From Chitinophagaceae bacterium (lineage in GTDB: Bacteria; Bacteroidota; Bacteroidia; Chitinophagales; Chitinophagaceae): a stretch of DNA of 38,527 nucleotides. Of this stretch, positions 1-8,621 are shown in pieces; position 1 is the first letter of the stretch, and every line of letters begins with the position of its first letter. The notes below the pieces were generated by a model. That model ran no database searches. It had not been told where the DNA came from and saw only the letters and a list, made by a program, of their open reading frames with translations. Made by a program: the position numbers and the translations under genes. The stretch spans positions 1 through 38,527 of the forward strand of contig JAQBNL010000063.1 in assembly GCA_028288585.1 (NCBI GenBank), written 5' to 3'.

Positions 1-1493
1 AATGAAGTCAGGGTGATGGTATCTAATTTGCTTTGGTCTGCCACTATTTTACCTTCATCAATAAGCCCGTATGATGTAAGAAGATAGGTAAGGATCGGTT
101 TTCTAAAAAGTAATGAATCGTTTGCAAAATTTTTTACAACGATCTCTGAATGATTTATGAAAAGCCCATTCCTCGCCGTGGTTGTATAATATGCAACAGT
201 TTTTTGATCAGGGCTCATTACAAAACTGCGGATAGTGGCAGAGTCTTTTATCACCGGCTTTTTTTCAAACGATTGCGTATTGAATTTGTACAGTTGTGAA
301 TCGCTTGATAATTTTATAACCGCATCAGTAGAATTTACCAGCGGTGTAAAAGAAGATATATGATCTCTGCCTTCAGATTGATGAATGATCCGGTATGAGT
401 TGTCGGTTACTGATAATTCTTTTATCGGTCCATCTTCCCCGATCAACATGAACTTTCCCGGCTCCCTTTCAACTACAATATTGATGATCGTACTGCCAGA
501 CTTCAACACGGTTCCAAAATGCAATGGCTGCGTTTCTATAGTTGCGAGTCTTGCGCTCCTGTAAAGAAAGAGCAGTTCATTTGTGCCGGGGGAGAATTCG
601 ATCTTTGGTGTGTAATAACTTTCTGTTTTGGTAACCGTTGAGTCAAGACATTTACCTGATTGAAAGTTCCATTTTTTCACTTCAATGTAAGAAGTGTCTT
701 TGATGGAAAAATTACTGCTCGTATACATGGTGCTGTCATCATCACCTAAAACGATGTGTTCAGGATAATGGTTATAGCTATTTAATTTTTTATACGACTT
801 CCAGTTTTTGAGATCGAAGATGCGTATCCCGGAATCCGCAATCACTGCAGAAATTACGTACTGACCATTTCTTGATAATGCAAAATCACTTACGCGGCCA
901 TTACGATAAGAGATGTACTTCAGCACGCTGTCTCCTTTTATATCCCACATATTATAAGTGGTATCCGAAGCAATGTAGGAAACGATGTTATTACTACCGG
1001 GTATGAACTGAACTTTGAGCCCCTGTTCCGTCATTTTGTAAAAAGTGAGTAAAGCTCTGGATTTGAGGTCACGTGTGTTGAATAGCCGGTAATCACCAAA
1101 AGTTGCAATACGGCTATCATCATCCGAGAAAGCGATTGTGCGGATCTTGCTGTAATGGTTAAAGGTATCCAGCAATTTGCCTGTACTTACATCCCAAAGA
1201 AAAACAAAACCGCCGGCATCTCCCGATGCGATCATTTTATTGTCGTGTGAAAAAACAACTTTGCTAACCCAGTCTTTGTGCCCCCTGAAAGTGCGGATCT
1301 CTTTTTTAGAGCGCATGTCCCATAGTTTCACCGTCATATCTGCACTGGCTGTAGCCATGTATTTATGATCCGGGGAAACGGTGAAATCCTGTATCCATGC
1401 AGTATGGCCCGACTGGATTACGAGTTCGGGGGTTTGTGCAAATAATATGCAGGTAAATTGAGGAAGCAGGAAAAGTAATAATGTTTTTTTCAT
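1..1493 (-). CDS. Exported WD40-repeat protein, 3' end outside window
   Basis: I read an open frame without stops from the ATG at 1491-1493 to the window edge, about 497 codons, so the C-terminus is missing. The first ~20 residues (MKKTLLLFLLPQF...) form a signal peptide ending near LFAQ. Residues about 25-120 show two clear WD40 units: a GH-like start (SGHTAW), then ATASADMTVKLWD, then FRGHKDWVSKV and ASGDAGGFVFLWD. Later blades (NMWDIKGD, IRIFDLKNW) are more degenerate, as is usual in Bacteroidota WD40 proteins. WD40 propellers are protein-binding scaffolds; the partner cannot be told. Related proteins often carry a C-terminal caspase-like or other effector domain, which would lie beyond the edge. 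DUF711 lies 114 bp upstream on the same strand. Confidence 0.85.
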   Translation of the reverse strand, partial: MKKTLLLFLLPQFTCILFAQTPELVIQSGHTAWIQDFTVSPDHKYMATASADMTVKLWDMRSKKEIRTFRGHKDWVSKVVFSHDNKMIASGDAGGFVFLWDVSTGKLLDTFNHYSKIRTIAFSDDDSRIATFGDYRLFNTRDLKSRALLTFYKMTEQGLKVQFIPGSNNIVSYIASDTTYNMWDIKGDSVLKYISYRNGRVSDFALSRNGQYVISAVIADSGIRIFDLKNWKSYKKLNSYNHYPEHIVLGDDDSTMYTSSNFSIKDTSYIEVKKWNFQSGKCLDSTVTKTESYYTPKIEFSPGTNELLFLYRSARLATIETQPLHFGTVLKSGSTIINIVVEREPGKFMLIGEDGPIKELSVTDNSYRIIHQSEGRDHISSFTPLVNSTDAVIKLSSDSQLYKFNTQSFEKKPVIKDSATIRSFVMSPDQKTVAYYTTTARNGLFINHSEIVVKNFANDSLLFRKPILTYLLTSYGLIDEGKIVADQSKLDTITLTS

Positions 1494-1607
1494 AGGAAAA
1501 ACAGCAGAACTGTAAGATACAGATATTGTGGAATTGAGCATGGGATTCTAACTCTTACAGCCATTCATTTCTCGTTCATGGTGGACACTTGTCCATGTAA
1601 ATTATTT

Positions 1608-2840
1608 TTAGTCAGCTTTCATTACCACAGATGACGTTAAATATGGGTTTTCAAATTTTACTATATCACCTGTTTTTTTTCCGGGTATTAAAAATAATCG
1701 TACAGAAAGAGCTTTGGCGGTATATTTAAGAGATAGCGCAGCTACATCAGTAAATATGTTTTCTATAACTTGTTTTGATGTGTTGCCTGGTATGGGTACA
1801 ACATCCAACCCCGTACCTGACACGGATGAAAATAAAAGCAGTTCCTGTATTGTGAACCTTTTTTCCATTGCTCTTTTAGCCAATACTGTGTCTTCAATAA
1901 CAGGTAGCATTAAACCGGAATAGCCACATTTTTTAATATTCAAACCTTTAAGCACATCAGTAATTAAGGCACATGCACTTAAAGTAGCTGCACTTCCAAA
2001 AGGTTGTTTGGTATAGGTTTCTATTGCCTGCCCAATACTGGCATCTAAGCCTGGCGCAGGTGAAGCATCAATTCCATCGTATTGCCAGTGCAGTGTTTTA
2101 GAAATATTCTCTGCAATATCCTGTATAGGTATTAAGTTCTTTTCGAGGTGCGATTTTAGGCTTTGCCTTGCATTGAGCGGATTATTGTTTTGTTTGAATG
2201 CCTGCGTAATAAGGTTAGCCGATTCCAGCCCGACAGCAAAGCTGTTTACTCCTTCATGGAATGCTGCCGGAAAAAATGGAATACCTGCCGGGCAATTTGC
2301 AGATGCCGTGAAACGAAAACATGCCTCTCCTCCTTTTGATCCTGAAATAGCTGTTACAATTTCTGAAGATGCTTTGATAGAATTAAAATGAATACCTGTT
2401 TCATGGGACGATATTGCTAAGCTGAAACTAATATTCGAAGTAGTTTGTACCAGCTTTTGTGCCCAGGTTCCAATGCCCGCCTGGTATGTATCCGGCAGCA
2501 GTACCTGGCCGATAGCAAGAGAGATGCTGTTTCGTTGTGCTATTTTATCTAACCGTACAAGAAATGGTAAAGCATCGTTGTATGAATACTGCTCCAGGTA
2601 TTTATAAAAATTCTGAGTACTGATCCTTAAAGTTTGTACCTCATAACCTTTATCAATGTATGCCTGTTTAGCTTTTTTTAAAAATTCTATTGCTGTATTA
2701 AATGTTGCAGTGTCAGTAAGACTATTCAATGTAATACCGGCTGTAACTGTTCTTACCCGGAATGAGTGCGTTGTTTGCTGGCTATATAAAACATTACTTA
2801 GGAAAAATAGTACACAGAGTATAAAAAATTTTTTAGTCAT
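1608..2840 (-). CDS. DUF711 (UPF0210-like) family protein with signal peptide
   Basis: The protein has 410 residues when started at the ATG at 2838-2840. An upstream in-frame ATG at 2906 would add 22 residues, but the internal start gives a textbook signal peptide (MTKKFFILCVLFFLSNVLYSQ), so I prefer it. The mature part begins with FRVRTVTAGITL and a helix following DTATFNTAIEFLKKA, and near the end has GSAATLSACALITDVLKGL, CGYSGLMLPVIEDT and SSVSGTGLDVVPIPG. These fit the DUF711/UPF0210 family, which resembles glycyl-radical-type folds but has no assigned reaction. Most family members I know of are cytoplasmic, so export is unusual. The neighbouring genes do not suggest a role. Family call fairly sure, function unknown. 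Confidence 0.75.
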   Translation of the reverse strand: MTKKFFILCVLFFLSNVLYSQQTTHSFRVRTVTAGITLNSLTDTATFNTAIEFLKKAKQAYIDKGYEVQTLRISTQNFYKYLEQYSYNDALPFLVRLDKIAQRNSISLAIGQVLLPDTYQAGIGTWAQKLVQTTSNISFSLAISSHETGIHFNSIKASSEIVTAISGSKGGEACFRFTASANCPAGIPFFPAAFHEGVNSFAVGLESANLITQAFKQNNNPLNARQSLKSHLEKNLIPIQDIAENISKTLHWQYDGIDASPAPGLDASIGQAIETYTKQPFGSAATLSACALITDVLKGLNIKKCGYSGLMLPVIEDTVLAKRAMEKRFTIQELLLFSSVSGTGLDVVPIPGNTSKQVIENIFTDVAALSLKYTAKALSVRLFLIPGKKTGDIVKFENPYLTSSVVMKAD

Positions 2841-2913
2841 CGTTTCAATTGAAGTTATAGTTGATTGCGATTTAGTAAATCTAATCAATTGCGCAAAGGC
2901 AGACAAATTGAGA

Positions 2914-3040
2914 TGATTTGGAAGTATGATTTATAAAACTTGCGGTTATGTTATAAGGCATCCCGATTTTATCGGGACGCCATGAAAATTATTTTTATTG
3001 AAGAGAGAGGCAGCAACCTTGCGCCATAACAGGGAGAAAC
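2914..3040. repeat. Dispersed repeat family R1, copy A
   Basis: This stretch shares a long, gapped match with 5331-5450 in the same orientation: TGATTTGGA, ATATGATTTATAAAA, TTATAAGGCA, GCGCCATGAAA, TTGAAGAGA and ACCTTGCGC recur in the same order. It contains a small hairpin TCCCGA-N5-TCGGGA at 2961-2977. It lies just downstream of the SCO gene's stop, so it is the right-hand border of the YHYH/YwqK/SCO cassette as transcribed. Confidence 0.75.
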
Positions 3041-3053
3041 CCTCCACCAAGCA

Positions 3054-3701
3054 TTATTTTTCTTTCTTCAAAGTTTTAATATCATCTATTAATTGTTGCA
3101 TTTCCAAAGTGAGAGTTCCGTTATAAATCCCACGAATTCGTTGAGTTTTATCTACCAAAATAAAATGTTCTGTATGCAAAAACTCTGTGCTGTCTTTGCT
3201 GTAACCTATGTCCTCTTCTGCAAAATAAGATTGCCGGGCTAATTGATAAATATCGCCCTTTGCACCTGTTAAAAAATGCCAGTTAGTATTTGTTATTTCG
3301 TTGACCTGCTTATATTTTTTCAATACATCAGGCTTGTCTATCCAGGGTGTAACAGAATAGGATAAAAAAACAAGATCCTTCAAATTCATTAAACTATCAC
3401 TCACAATTTTCATATTTCTTGTCATAGCAGGACAAATGCTTCCACAAGAAGTAAAAATAAAATTAGCGATATGTATTTTGTCTTCTACAAATTTTTGATT
3501 TACCCAAACGCTGTCCTGATCTAAAAATGAGAAAGCGCCTATTGTATGGGTAATTTCAGTTTTTATATCTGTATTATTTTTTACAAATATTGGGGTAAAT
3601 GAAGGTTCATTATAGTATGGCAATACCATCGCATCAGTATTTTTCTGAGTACAACTAAAAAGTAACAAACTACTTAACAATAAAAATGCTATCCGATACA
3701 T
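3054..3701 (-). CDS. SCO1/SenC family lipoprotein (copper chaperone/thioredoxin-like)
   Basis: This 215-residue lipoprotein has a signal sequence with lipobox LLFSC (Cys17). The thioredoxin-like SCO fold shows the copper-binding CxxxC as C86-GSI-C90 (FTSCGSICP) and the third-ligand histidine, most likely H176 eight residues before VD in HTEHFILVDKTQRIRG. SCO proteins deliver copper to the CuA site of cytochrome oxidase or act as periplasmic thiol-disulfide reductases. The start overlaps the end of the YwqK-like gene by 32 bp, and the two lie downstream of the YHYH lipoprotein on one transcript. I recall this gene order from other Bacteroidota. Target oxidase genes are not nearby. Confidence 0.9.
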   Translation of the reverse strand: MYRIAFLLLSSLLLFSCTQKNTDAMVLPYYNEPSFTPIFVKNNTDIKTEITHTIGAFSFLDQDSVWVNQKFVEDKIHIANFIFTSCGSICPAMTRNMKIVSDSLMNLKDLVFLSYSVTPWIDKPDVLKKYKQVNEITNTNWHFLTGAKGDIYQLARQSYFAEEDIGYSKDSTEFLHTEHFILVDKTQRIRGIYNGTLTLEMQQLIDDIKTLKKEK

Positions 3702-4257
3702 TTCTGCAATTTTTGGTTCCTAATAACCCATATCTTTTGCCTTTTATGATAACATAATTGGCCCTTATTTTTCCATTGTCGTACCAAAGCTTTTGAGTTC
3801 CTTCTTCCTGTCCATTTTTAAAATTGGCAACATGAATTAATCTTCCATCAACGTTCCATTCTTTCATTTCTCCTTCATATGTATCATTATTGGCTATAAA
3901 CTCAAATCTTTTATTCCCGTTTTCCCAAAAGGCAATTTGCTTTCCATTCTTTTTACCATCATAATAATAACGTTCTTCCATCAGTTTTTTACCGGCATAC
4001 CATTTTTTTGTAACACCGCTTTGCAAGCCATTATAGTATCCTTCTAAAAATGCAGTGTCTGTATTATCTGAATGTAATTGAAATAGAAAGCCGGAGTATT
4101 TTTTACCACTCATAAAAACAGTATCGTTCTTAATTGTTGAGGCAGATTTTAAAACATACGTTTTGATTACCTGGTTTGAAAACACAGTCTGTCTCGATCT
4201 GTTTTGAGAACAGGAACAAATCAGCAAAAGCGCAGCAGCTAAATTAAAAAATTTCAT
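3670..4257 (-). CDS. YwqK-like MORN-variant repeat lipoprotein
   Basis: The 195-residue product begins with a lipoprotein signal (lipobox near LICSC). From about residue 55 to 165 it consists of repeats of the type G-x-x-x-G-x-x-K/x-W/Y-Y-x-x-G-K/x-L: NGLQSGVTKKWYAGKKLMEE, GKKNGKQIAFWENGNKRFE, EGEMKEWNVDGRLIHV and GQEEGTQKLWYDNGKIRANY. Databases often name this repeat 'toxin-antitoxin YwqK antitoxin', but in Bacteroidota it is simply a surface or periplasmic MORN-like beta repeat with no toxin beside it here. The start codon overlaps the stop of the YHYH gene (TAATG) and its end overlaps the SCO gene, so the three are almost certainly co-translated. Confidence 0.85.
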   Translation of the reverse strand: MKFFNLAAALLLICSCSQNRSRQTVFSNQVIKTYVLKSASTIKNDTVFMSGKKYSGFLFQLHSDNTDTAFLEGYYNGLQSGVTKKWYAGKKLMEERYYYDGKKNGKQIAFWENGNKRFEFIANNDTYEGEMKEWNVDGRLIHVANFKNGQEEGTQKLWYDNGKIRANYVIIKGKRYGLLGTKNCRNVSDSIFIVK

Positions 4258-5027
4258 TATTGCGTTACAGTTCCTGGTGTGCCATAATAGCCATTCCCAT
4301 TCATATAAGGTGAATCGGCAGTAAAATGATAATGATAAATACCATTTGGAAAATCAATGGTAGAATGAGTGTGTCCATGATAAACATCCAATCCACTGCT
4401 TGTAACCACCGCTCCATTTTCTTCCTGCGGCCCATAAACAGGAAAGCCATCTAATAAGAAACCCATCAAACCCGATTTAGTAGATTTTACTGTTGTTAGA
4501 TATAAAGGCTCAACATGATAATGGTATTGCCCTGTTTGTTGTGGATGTCCATAATATTTATCAAAACTCGCAATTTCTCCTGCCAAGGCCTGGTTATTTG
4601 GGCCTGCATATTGGTTATACAATGCAACGCCATTTAAAGCTACTCCAATTGCTCCTAATGGTGTAGCAGCGTGGTTTGTTGCAACAGCAGGATTTACCGG
4701 GATCTTAAATGTAAAAGATTGCGTGGCAATTGTATTGGGATTTTTTACAAAAGTGTTTCCACCAAACGTAGTGCCGCCATAGGCTTCATACAAGGCATTG
4801 GTTGTAGGGTAGTAGGCACTTTTATGGTCGGGAACACCATTTGTTTTTATGGTAATGAATGTACCATCATTAGTAATACTTGTTGCACCATAAATTTTTG
4901 AGTAAACTGCCGGTACTGTAGTATTGTTTGAAGTAGTCGGGTTATTGTTCTTACTGCAGCTAACAATGCTTGAAATTGCAATTATTGCTAACACGTATTT
5001 GCTTATGACTGATTTTTTATTATTCAT
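4257..5027 (-). CDS. YHYH domain lipoprotein
   Basis: This 256-residue protein has a lipoprotein signal ending at SIVSC, a low-complexity Asn/Thr linker (NNNPTTSNNTT), and the YHYH domain. The name-giving motif occurs twice, at residues 168-171 (GQYHYHVEP) and 231-234 (GIYHYHFTAD), together with further His-rich segments (DVYHGHTHST). Clustered His-x-His pairs suggest metal binding, possibly copper given the SCO gene in the same operon; that is inference, as no activity is established for this domain to my knowledge. It is the first gene of the three-gene overlapping operon. The upstream region holds copies of two dispersed repeats. Confidence 0.88.
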   Translation of the reverse strand: MNNKKSVISKYVLAIIAISSIVSCSKNNNPTTSNNTTVPAVYSKIYGATSITNDGTFITIKTNGVPDHKSAYYPTTNALYEAYGGTTFGGNTFVKNPNTIATQSFTFKIPVNPAVATNHAATPLGAIGVALNGVALYNQYAGPNNQALAGEIASFDKYYGHPQQTGQYHYHVEPLYLTTVKSTKSGLMGFLLDGFPVYGPQEENGAVVTSSGLDVYHGHTHSTIDFPNGIYHYHFTADSPYMNGNGYYGTPGTVTQ

Positions 5028-5100
5028 CGTTGTTGAAATTTTGGGTAAGACCCTTTAATTTAGTTTTGGTTTAAAGAGATTATGCAGTGTGTTAATTCCT

Positions 5101-5232
5101 CAACACATAAATATATGAAGGCATAAATGAAAATACGAAACTTATGGAATGGGTTTATTGTTGCCTGGCTTCGGTTGTTGGTCACAAGACCAAACAACGG
5201 CTGGGCTTGGGGAACACCAACGAGGGCGGGAA
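5101..5232. repeat. Dispersed hairpin repeat R2, copy 1
   Basis: The core is a hairpin at 5174-5198 with arms GTTGTTGGTC and GACCAAACAAC (one bulged A) around an ACAA loop, followed by GGCTGGGC and ACCAACGAGGGCGGGA. Upstream flanks also match copy 3: CAACACATAAATATA, then ATAAATGAAAATAC and AAACTTAT. In both cases the element sits upstream of a minus-strand gene start. Other copies are at 8532-8600 and 9178-9335. Confidence 0.8.
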
Positions 5233-5330
5233 TACTAACTGGCGTGCCGATAATCTTCGTGATGCCGTGAGAAGAATTACAATGATTTGAAAGTTAGCGT
5301 TACCTGCTTTTTTGTTTTTGATGAACTAAA

Positions 5331-5450
5331 TGATTTGGAAAATATGATTTATAAAAGTTACGGTTCTGTTATAAGGCACAAGCGGACGCTTGCGCCATGA
5401 AATTTATTTTCACTGAAGAGAATAAATATAACCTTGCGCTATTACAAGAG
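5331..5450. repeat. Dispersed repeat family R1, copy B
   Basis: Same orientation and order of blocks as copy A at 2914-3040 (TGATTTGGA, ATATGATTTATAAAA, TTATAAGGCA, GCGCCATGAAA, TGAAGAGA, ACCTTGCGC). Here the small hairpin in the middle is GCGGACGCTTGCGC-like instead of TCCCGA...TCGGGA. The two copies bracket the YHYH-YwqK-SCO cassette as direct repeats about 2.4 kb apart. Confidence 0.75.
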
Positions 5451-5531
5451 GCACCCACAGGGGCTACAGAGAATTGAAAAAATATAGGTTACCAAAAATG
5501 TTTATATTGTAAATTCTAATTGTAAAATACA

Positions 5532-7169
5532 TTGAAAAGAAAAGAATTTATTCAGCTATCATCAATGAGCTTAGGAGGCTTGATGCTTCCGGATTTTTTA
5601 CATAGCACTGCGGTGGATCCTTTACATTTTTTAAATGAGAATAAGGATGTTGCTACCAAAAAAGCTCTTGCAAATATTGCATTAGATGCAGCCCGTGCAA
5701 AAGGGGCAAGTTTTGCAGATGTTAGAATTGCCCGTTATCTGCGGCAACAAATAGGTACCCGGGAAACTAAGGTGCAGAATATTTCGAATATCGGCTCTTA
5801 TGGTATTGGGATAAGAGTAATAGTAAATGGAACATGGGGCTTTGCAGCTACAAACAATGTTACTAAAGAAGGTATAATTAAATGTGCAGAAAATGCAGTG
5901 GCTATCGGAAAAGCAAATTCAAAATTACAGACAGAGCCTGTTAAGTTAGCTCCACAAAAAGGATTGGGAGATAAGGAATGGAATACACCTATCGAGAAAA
6001 ATGCATTTAAAATACCGGTTAAAGAAAAAGTTGATTTATTGATGAGGGTTAATAATGAAGCATTAAATGCCGGAGCAGGTTTCATATCATCATCTTTGAG
6101 TTTTGTTAATGAGCAAAAATATTATGCCTCAAGTGAAGGCTCTTATCTTGATCAGGATATACACCGGATGTTGCCAGCGTTTACAGTAACTGTTGTAGAT
6201 AAACAAACCGGGAAATTTAAAACACGTGATGCTTTAGGTGCAGCAATGGGAAGAGGGTATGAATACCTTGATGGAAGATCAGCTGATAAAATTTATGGTC
6301 CACATGGTATTATCCTTTACAGCAATACATATGATATGGTTGAAGATGCTGTACAGGCAACAAAACATGCAAAAGAAAAGCATTCAGCAAAATCTGTTAC
6401 GGCTGGTAAATATGATCTTGTTTTAGAACCAAGCCATTTAGGACTTACAATACATGAGTCCATAGGTCACTCTACAGAGTTGGATAGGGTGTTAGGTTAT
6501 GAGGCAAATTATTCAGGAACTTCTTTTGCAACTTTGGATAAATGGAAATCGGGAAATTTTCATTTCGGTAGTGATATTGTAAATATTGTTGCAGATAGAA
6601 AACAAAAATATTTTTTAAATACAATTGGGTTTGATGATGATGGAGTTCCTGCAAAGGAATGGGATCTTATTAAAGATGGTGTCTTGGTAAATTACCAGGC
6701 AACACGTGACCAGGTACATATCCTGGGACAAAATGAAGGACAGGGGTGTTGCCACGCTGATAGCTGGGGATCTATGCAATTTCAGCGTATGCCAAACGTA
6801 TCATTACGTCCCGGGAAAGAAACATTATCTGTAAAGGATATGATTAAGAATGTAGAGAATGGAATTTACATTTTAGGACGTGGATCGTATTCTATAGATC
6901 AACAGCGATATAACTTTCAATTTGGCGGCCAGGTATTTTATGAAATTAAAAACGGTGAGATAACAGGAATGCTGGATGATGTGGCATATCAAAGCAGCAC
7001 TAAGGAATTTTGGAATTCATGTGTACAGATATGTGATAAAAATGATTATCATTCTTTTGGAACTTTTAATGATGGTAAAGGCCAGCCGGGACAGCTAAGT
7101 GCAGTTTCTCATGGATGTTCCACATCTCGTTTTAATGGAATTACTGTTTTAAATACAAGGAGCACTTAA
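5532..7169 (+). CDS. tldD: TldD-type metalloprotease subunit with Tat-like leader
   Basis: The 545-residue protein matches the TldD half of the TldD/TldE family. The zinc motif HExxxH is seen as H308-E309-SIG-H313 followed by STELD, and the family's C-terminal regions are present (GFDDDGVPAKEWDLIKDGVLVNYQ, GQVFYEIKNGEITGMLDDVAYQ, DGKGQPGQLSAVSHGC). TldD/E heterodimers trim unfolded peptides and, in E. coli, mature microcin B17 and the CcdA antitoxin. The start is TTG at 5532-5534: a stop lies three codons upstream, and starting there keeps the leader KRKEFIQLSSMSLGGLMLP, which resembles a twin-arginine signal with KR. Exported TldD homologues are common in Bacteroidota. tldE follows after 18 bp, clearly one operon. 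Confidence 0.93.
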   Translation: MKRKEFIQLSSMSLGGLMLPDFLHSTAVDPLHFLNENKDVATKKALANIALDAARAKGASFADVRIARYLRQQIGTRETKVQNISNIGSYGIGIRVIVNGTWGFAATNNVTKEGIIKCAENAVAIGKANSKLQTEPVKLAPQKGLGDKEWNTPIEKNAFKIPVKEKVDLLMRVNNEALNAGAGFISSSLSFVNEQKYYASSEGSYLDQDIHRMLPAFTVTVVDKQTGKFKTRDALGAAMGRGYEYLDGRSADKIYGPHGIILYSNTYDMVEDAVQATKHAKEKHSAKSVTAGKYDLVLEPSHLGLTIHESIGHSTELDRVLGYEANYSGTSFATLDKWKSGNFHFGSDIVNIVADRKQKYFLNTIGFDDDGVPAKEWDLIKDGVLVNYQATRDQVHILGQNEGQGCCHADSWGSMQFQRMPNVSLRPGKETLSVKDMIKNVENGIYILGRGSYSIDQQRYNFQFGGQVFYEIKNGEITGMLDDVAYQSSTKEFWNSCVQICDKNDYHSFGTFNDGKGQPGQLSAVSHGCSTSRFNGITVLNTRST

Positions 7170-7187
7170 ATAAAATAGATAAAAATT

Positions 7188-8504
7188 ATGCTAACAGAAC
7201 AGGAAGCAAAAAAATTAATTAATAAGATTCTGTCATATTCTACAGCAGATGAAACAAGTGTTATAATTAATGGAGGCCGTAGTGGAAATATCAGGTATGC
7301 CCGCAATACAGTATCAACCAGTGGTGAAACAGATGATATGACTTTTTTGGTAACCACTAATTTTGGAAAAAGAAGTGGCAATGCAACCGGCAATGAATTT
7401 AATAGCCAGGCTCTTGAGAAAACTGTAAGAAATGCAGAAGAGGTTGCAAGACTGGCACCTGAGAATCCTGAATATGTTTCACTACCAGGTCCACAACAAT
7501 ATTTAAAAACAAATACTTTTTCTCAAAATACAGCTGATATAACTGCGCAATTCAGAGCCAATGCTGCAATGAAAAGTATTCAACCCTGCATCAATAAAAA
7601 CTTAGTAGCTGCGGGTTATCTTGAAGATAGCACGGGATTTACAGCCATCGGTAACAATAAAGGGTTGTTTGGGTACAACAAAGAAACATCGGTTAGTTTT
7701 TCAGTTTCAGTGAGAACAAAAGATGATAAAGGTTCCGGATTAGGAACGCAATCGCTTACAGATGCTTCTAAGTTAGATACAAAATCGCCAACAGAAATAG
7801 CAATGCAAAAAGCTATTGCATCTGCTAGTACTATTGAAATGCCACCGGGAAAATATACAGTTATACTGGAACCGGCAGCTTTGGGATTTAGTAGTTTTCT
7901 AAATTTTTTTATGGCCTCACTTGATGCCCGCAATGCAGATGAAGGCCGAAGCTATTTCAGTAATAAAGGAGGTGGTACAAAATCAGGAGAACAATTATTT
8001 GATAAAAAACTAACTATCTATTCTGATCCAACTTTTGCTGAACTTCCTGGTGCTCCATTTTCTAATGATGGGCAACCGCAGCAAAAAGTAGTTTGGGTTG
8101 AAAATGGTGTTCTGAAAAATCTTACCTATAGCAGGTATTGGGCAGAAAAAAAAGGTGTAAAAGCTATTCCATTTCCCAATGGAGTTATTATAGAAGGAGG
8201 GAATCAATCGCTTGAGGAGATGATAAAAAATTCTGATAAAACTATTTTAATTACTTCAACCCATTACATGCGTATGGTTAATCCTCAGAATATTTTAATA
8301 ACAGGATTAACACGTGATGGATTATTTTATATTGAGAACGGAAAGATAACACGTGCTTTAAAAAACTTCCGATTCAATGAAAGTCCAATAAATATGTTTA
8401 GGAATCTTGAAGCTCTTGGTAATCCTGTCAGGATTGGAAATAGTTTTATACCTCCAATGAAAATTAAGGATTTTAATTTCACATCTATTTCCGATGCGGT
8501 TTAA
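7188..8504 (+). CDS. tldE: TldE/PmbA-type metalloprotease partner subunit
   Basis: The 438-residue protein belongs to the TldE/PmbA branch: it has the N-terminal NARNTVSTSGETDDMTF-like region, the central PGKYTVILEPAALGFSSFLNFF segment, and DGQPQQKVVWVENGVLKNL, with the C-terminal INPQNILITGLTRDGLFYIENGKI-like block. As expected for TldE it lacks the HExxxH zinc motif, which is supplied by TldD upstream. There is no signal peptide, unlike the partner, which leaves open whether the pair assembles before export. The start ATG at 7188 has no Shine-Dalgarno sequence. A copy of hairpin repeat R2 begins shortly after the stop and may act as the transcript's 3' structure. Confidence 0.92.
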   Translation: MLTEQEAKKLINKILSYSTADETSVIINGGRSGNIRYARNTVSTSGETDDMTFLVTTNFGKRSGNATGNEFNSQALEKTVRNAEEVARLAPENPEYVSLPGPQQYLKTNTFSQNTADITAQFRANAAMKSIQPCINKNLVAAGYLEDSTGFTAIGNNKGLFGYNKETSVSFSVSVRTKDDKGSGLGTQSLTDASKLDTKSPTEIAMQKAIASASTIEMPPGKYTVILEPAALGFSSFLNFFMASLDARNADEGRSYFSNKGGGTKSGEQLFDKKLTIYSDPTFAELPGAPFSNDGQPQQKVVWVENGVLKNLTYSRYWAEKKGVKAIPFPNGVIIEGGNQSLEEMIKNSDKTILITSTHYMRMVNPQNILITGLTRDGLFYIENGKITRALKNFRFNESPINMFRNLEALGNPVRIGNSFIPPMKIKDFNFTSISDAV

Positions 8505-8531
8505 TTTATAGCTTCCCTGGTGGCTTTGCTG

Positions 8532-8600
8532 TTGCTTTGCTTCGGTTGTTGGTCACAAGACCAAACAACGGCTGGGCTAAGGAAGACCAACGAGGACGGA
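8532..8600. repeat. Dispersed hairpin repeat R2, copy 2
   Basis: The core hairpin (GTTGTTGGTC / GACCAAACAAC) is identical to copy 1 and is followed by GGCTGGGC and GAAGACCAACGAGGACGGA. It lacks the longer upstream flank shared by copies 1 and 3. It lies between the convergent tldE and NTF2-like genes. Confidence 0.8.
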
Positions 8601-8621
8601 AAGAAAACACTTCTTATGAAC

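Larger units (their letters stand above)
5028..5531. other. 504-bp intergenic region made largely of dispersed repeats
   Basis: Between the divergent YHYH and tldD starts there is no convincing gene. Repeat R2 (about 5101-5232) and repeat R1 copy B (about 5331-5450) fill most of it. A 47-codon frame starting in R2 at the ATGAAAATACG sequence is probably accidental, because the equivalent frame in another R2 copy stops after six codons. Confidence 0.7.

Noticed and set aside
3670-4257. Toxin-antitoxin module suggested by the YwqK name
   Set aside because: The repeat lipoprotein has YHYH and SCO genes as neighbours and no toxin; the database name does not fit this setting.
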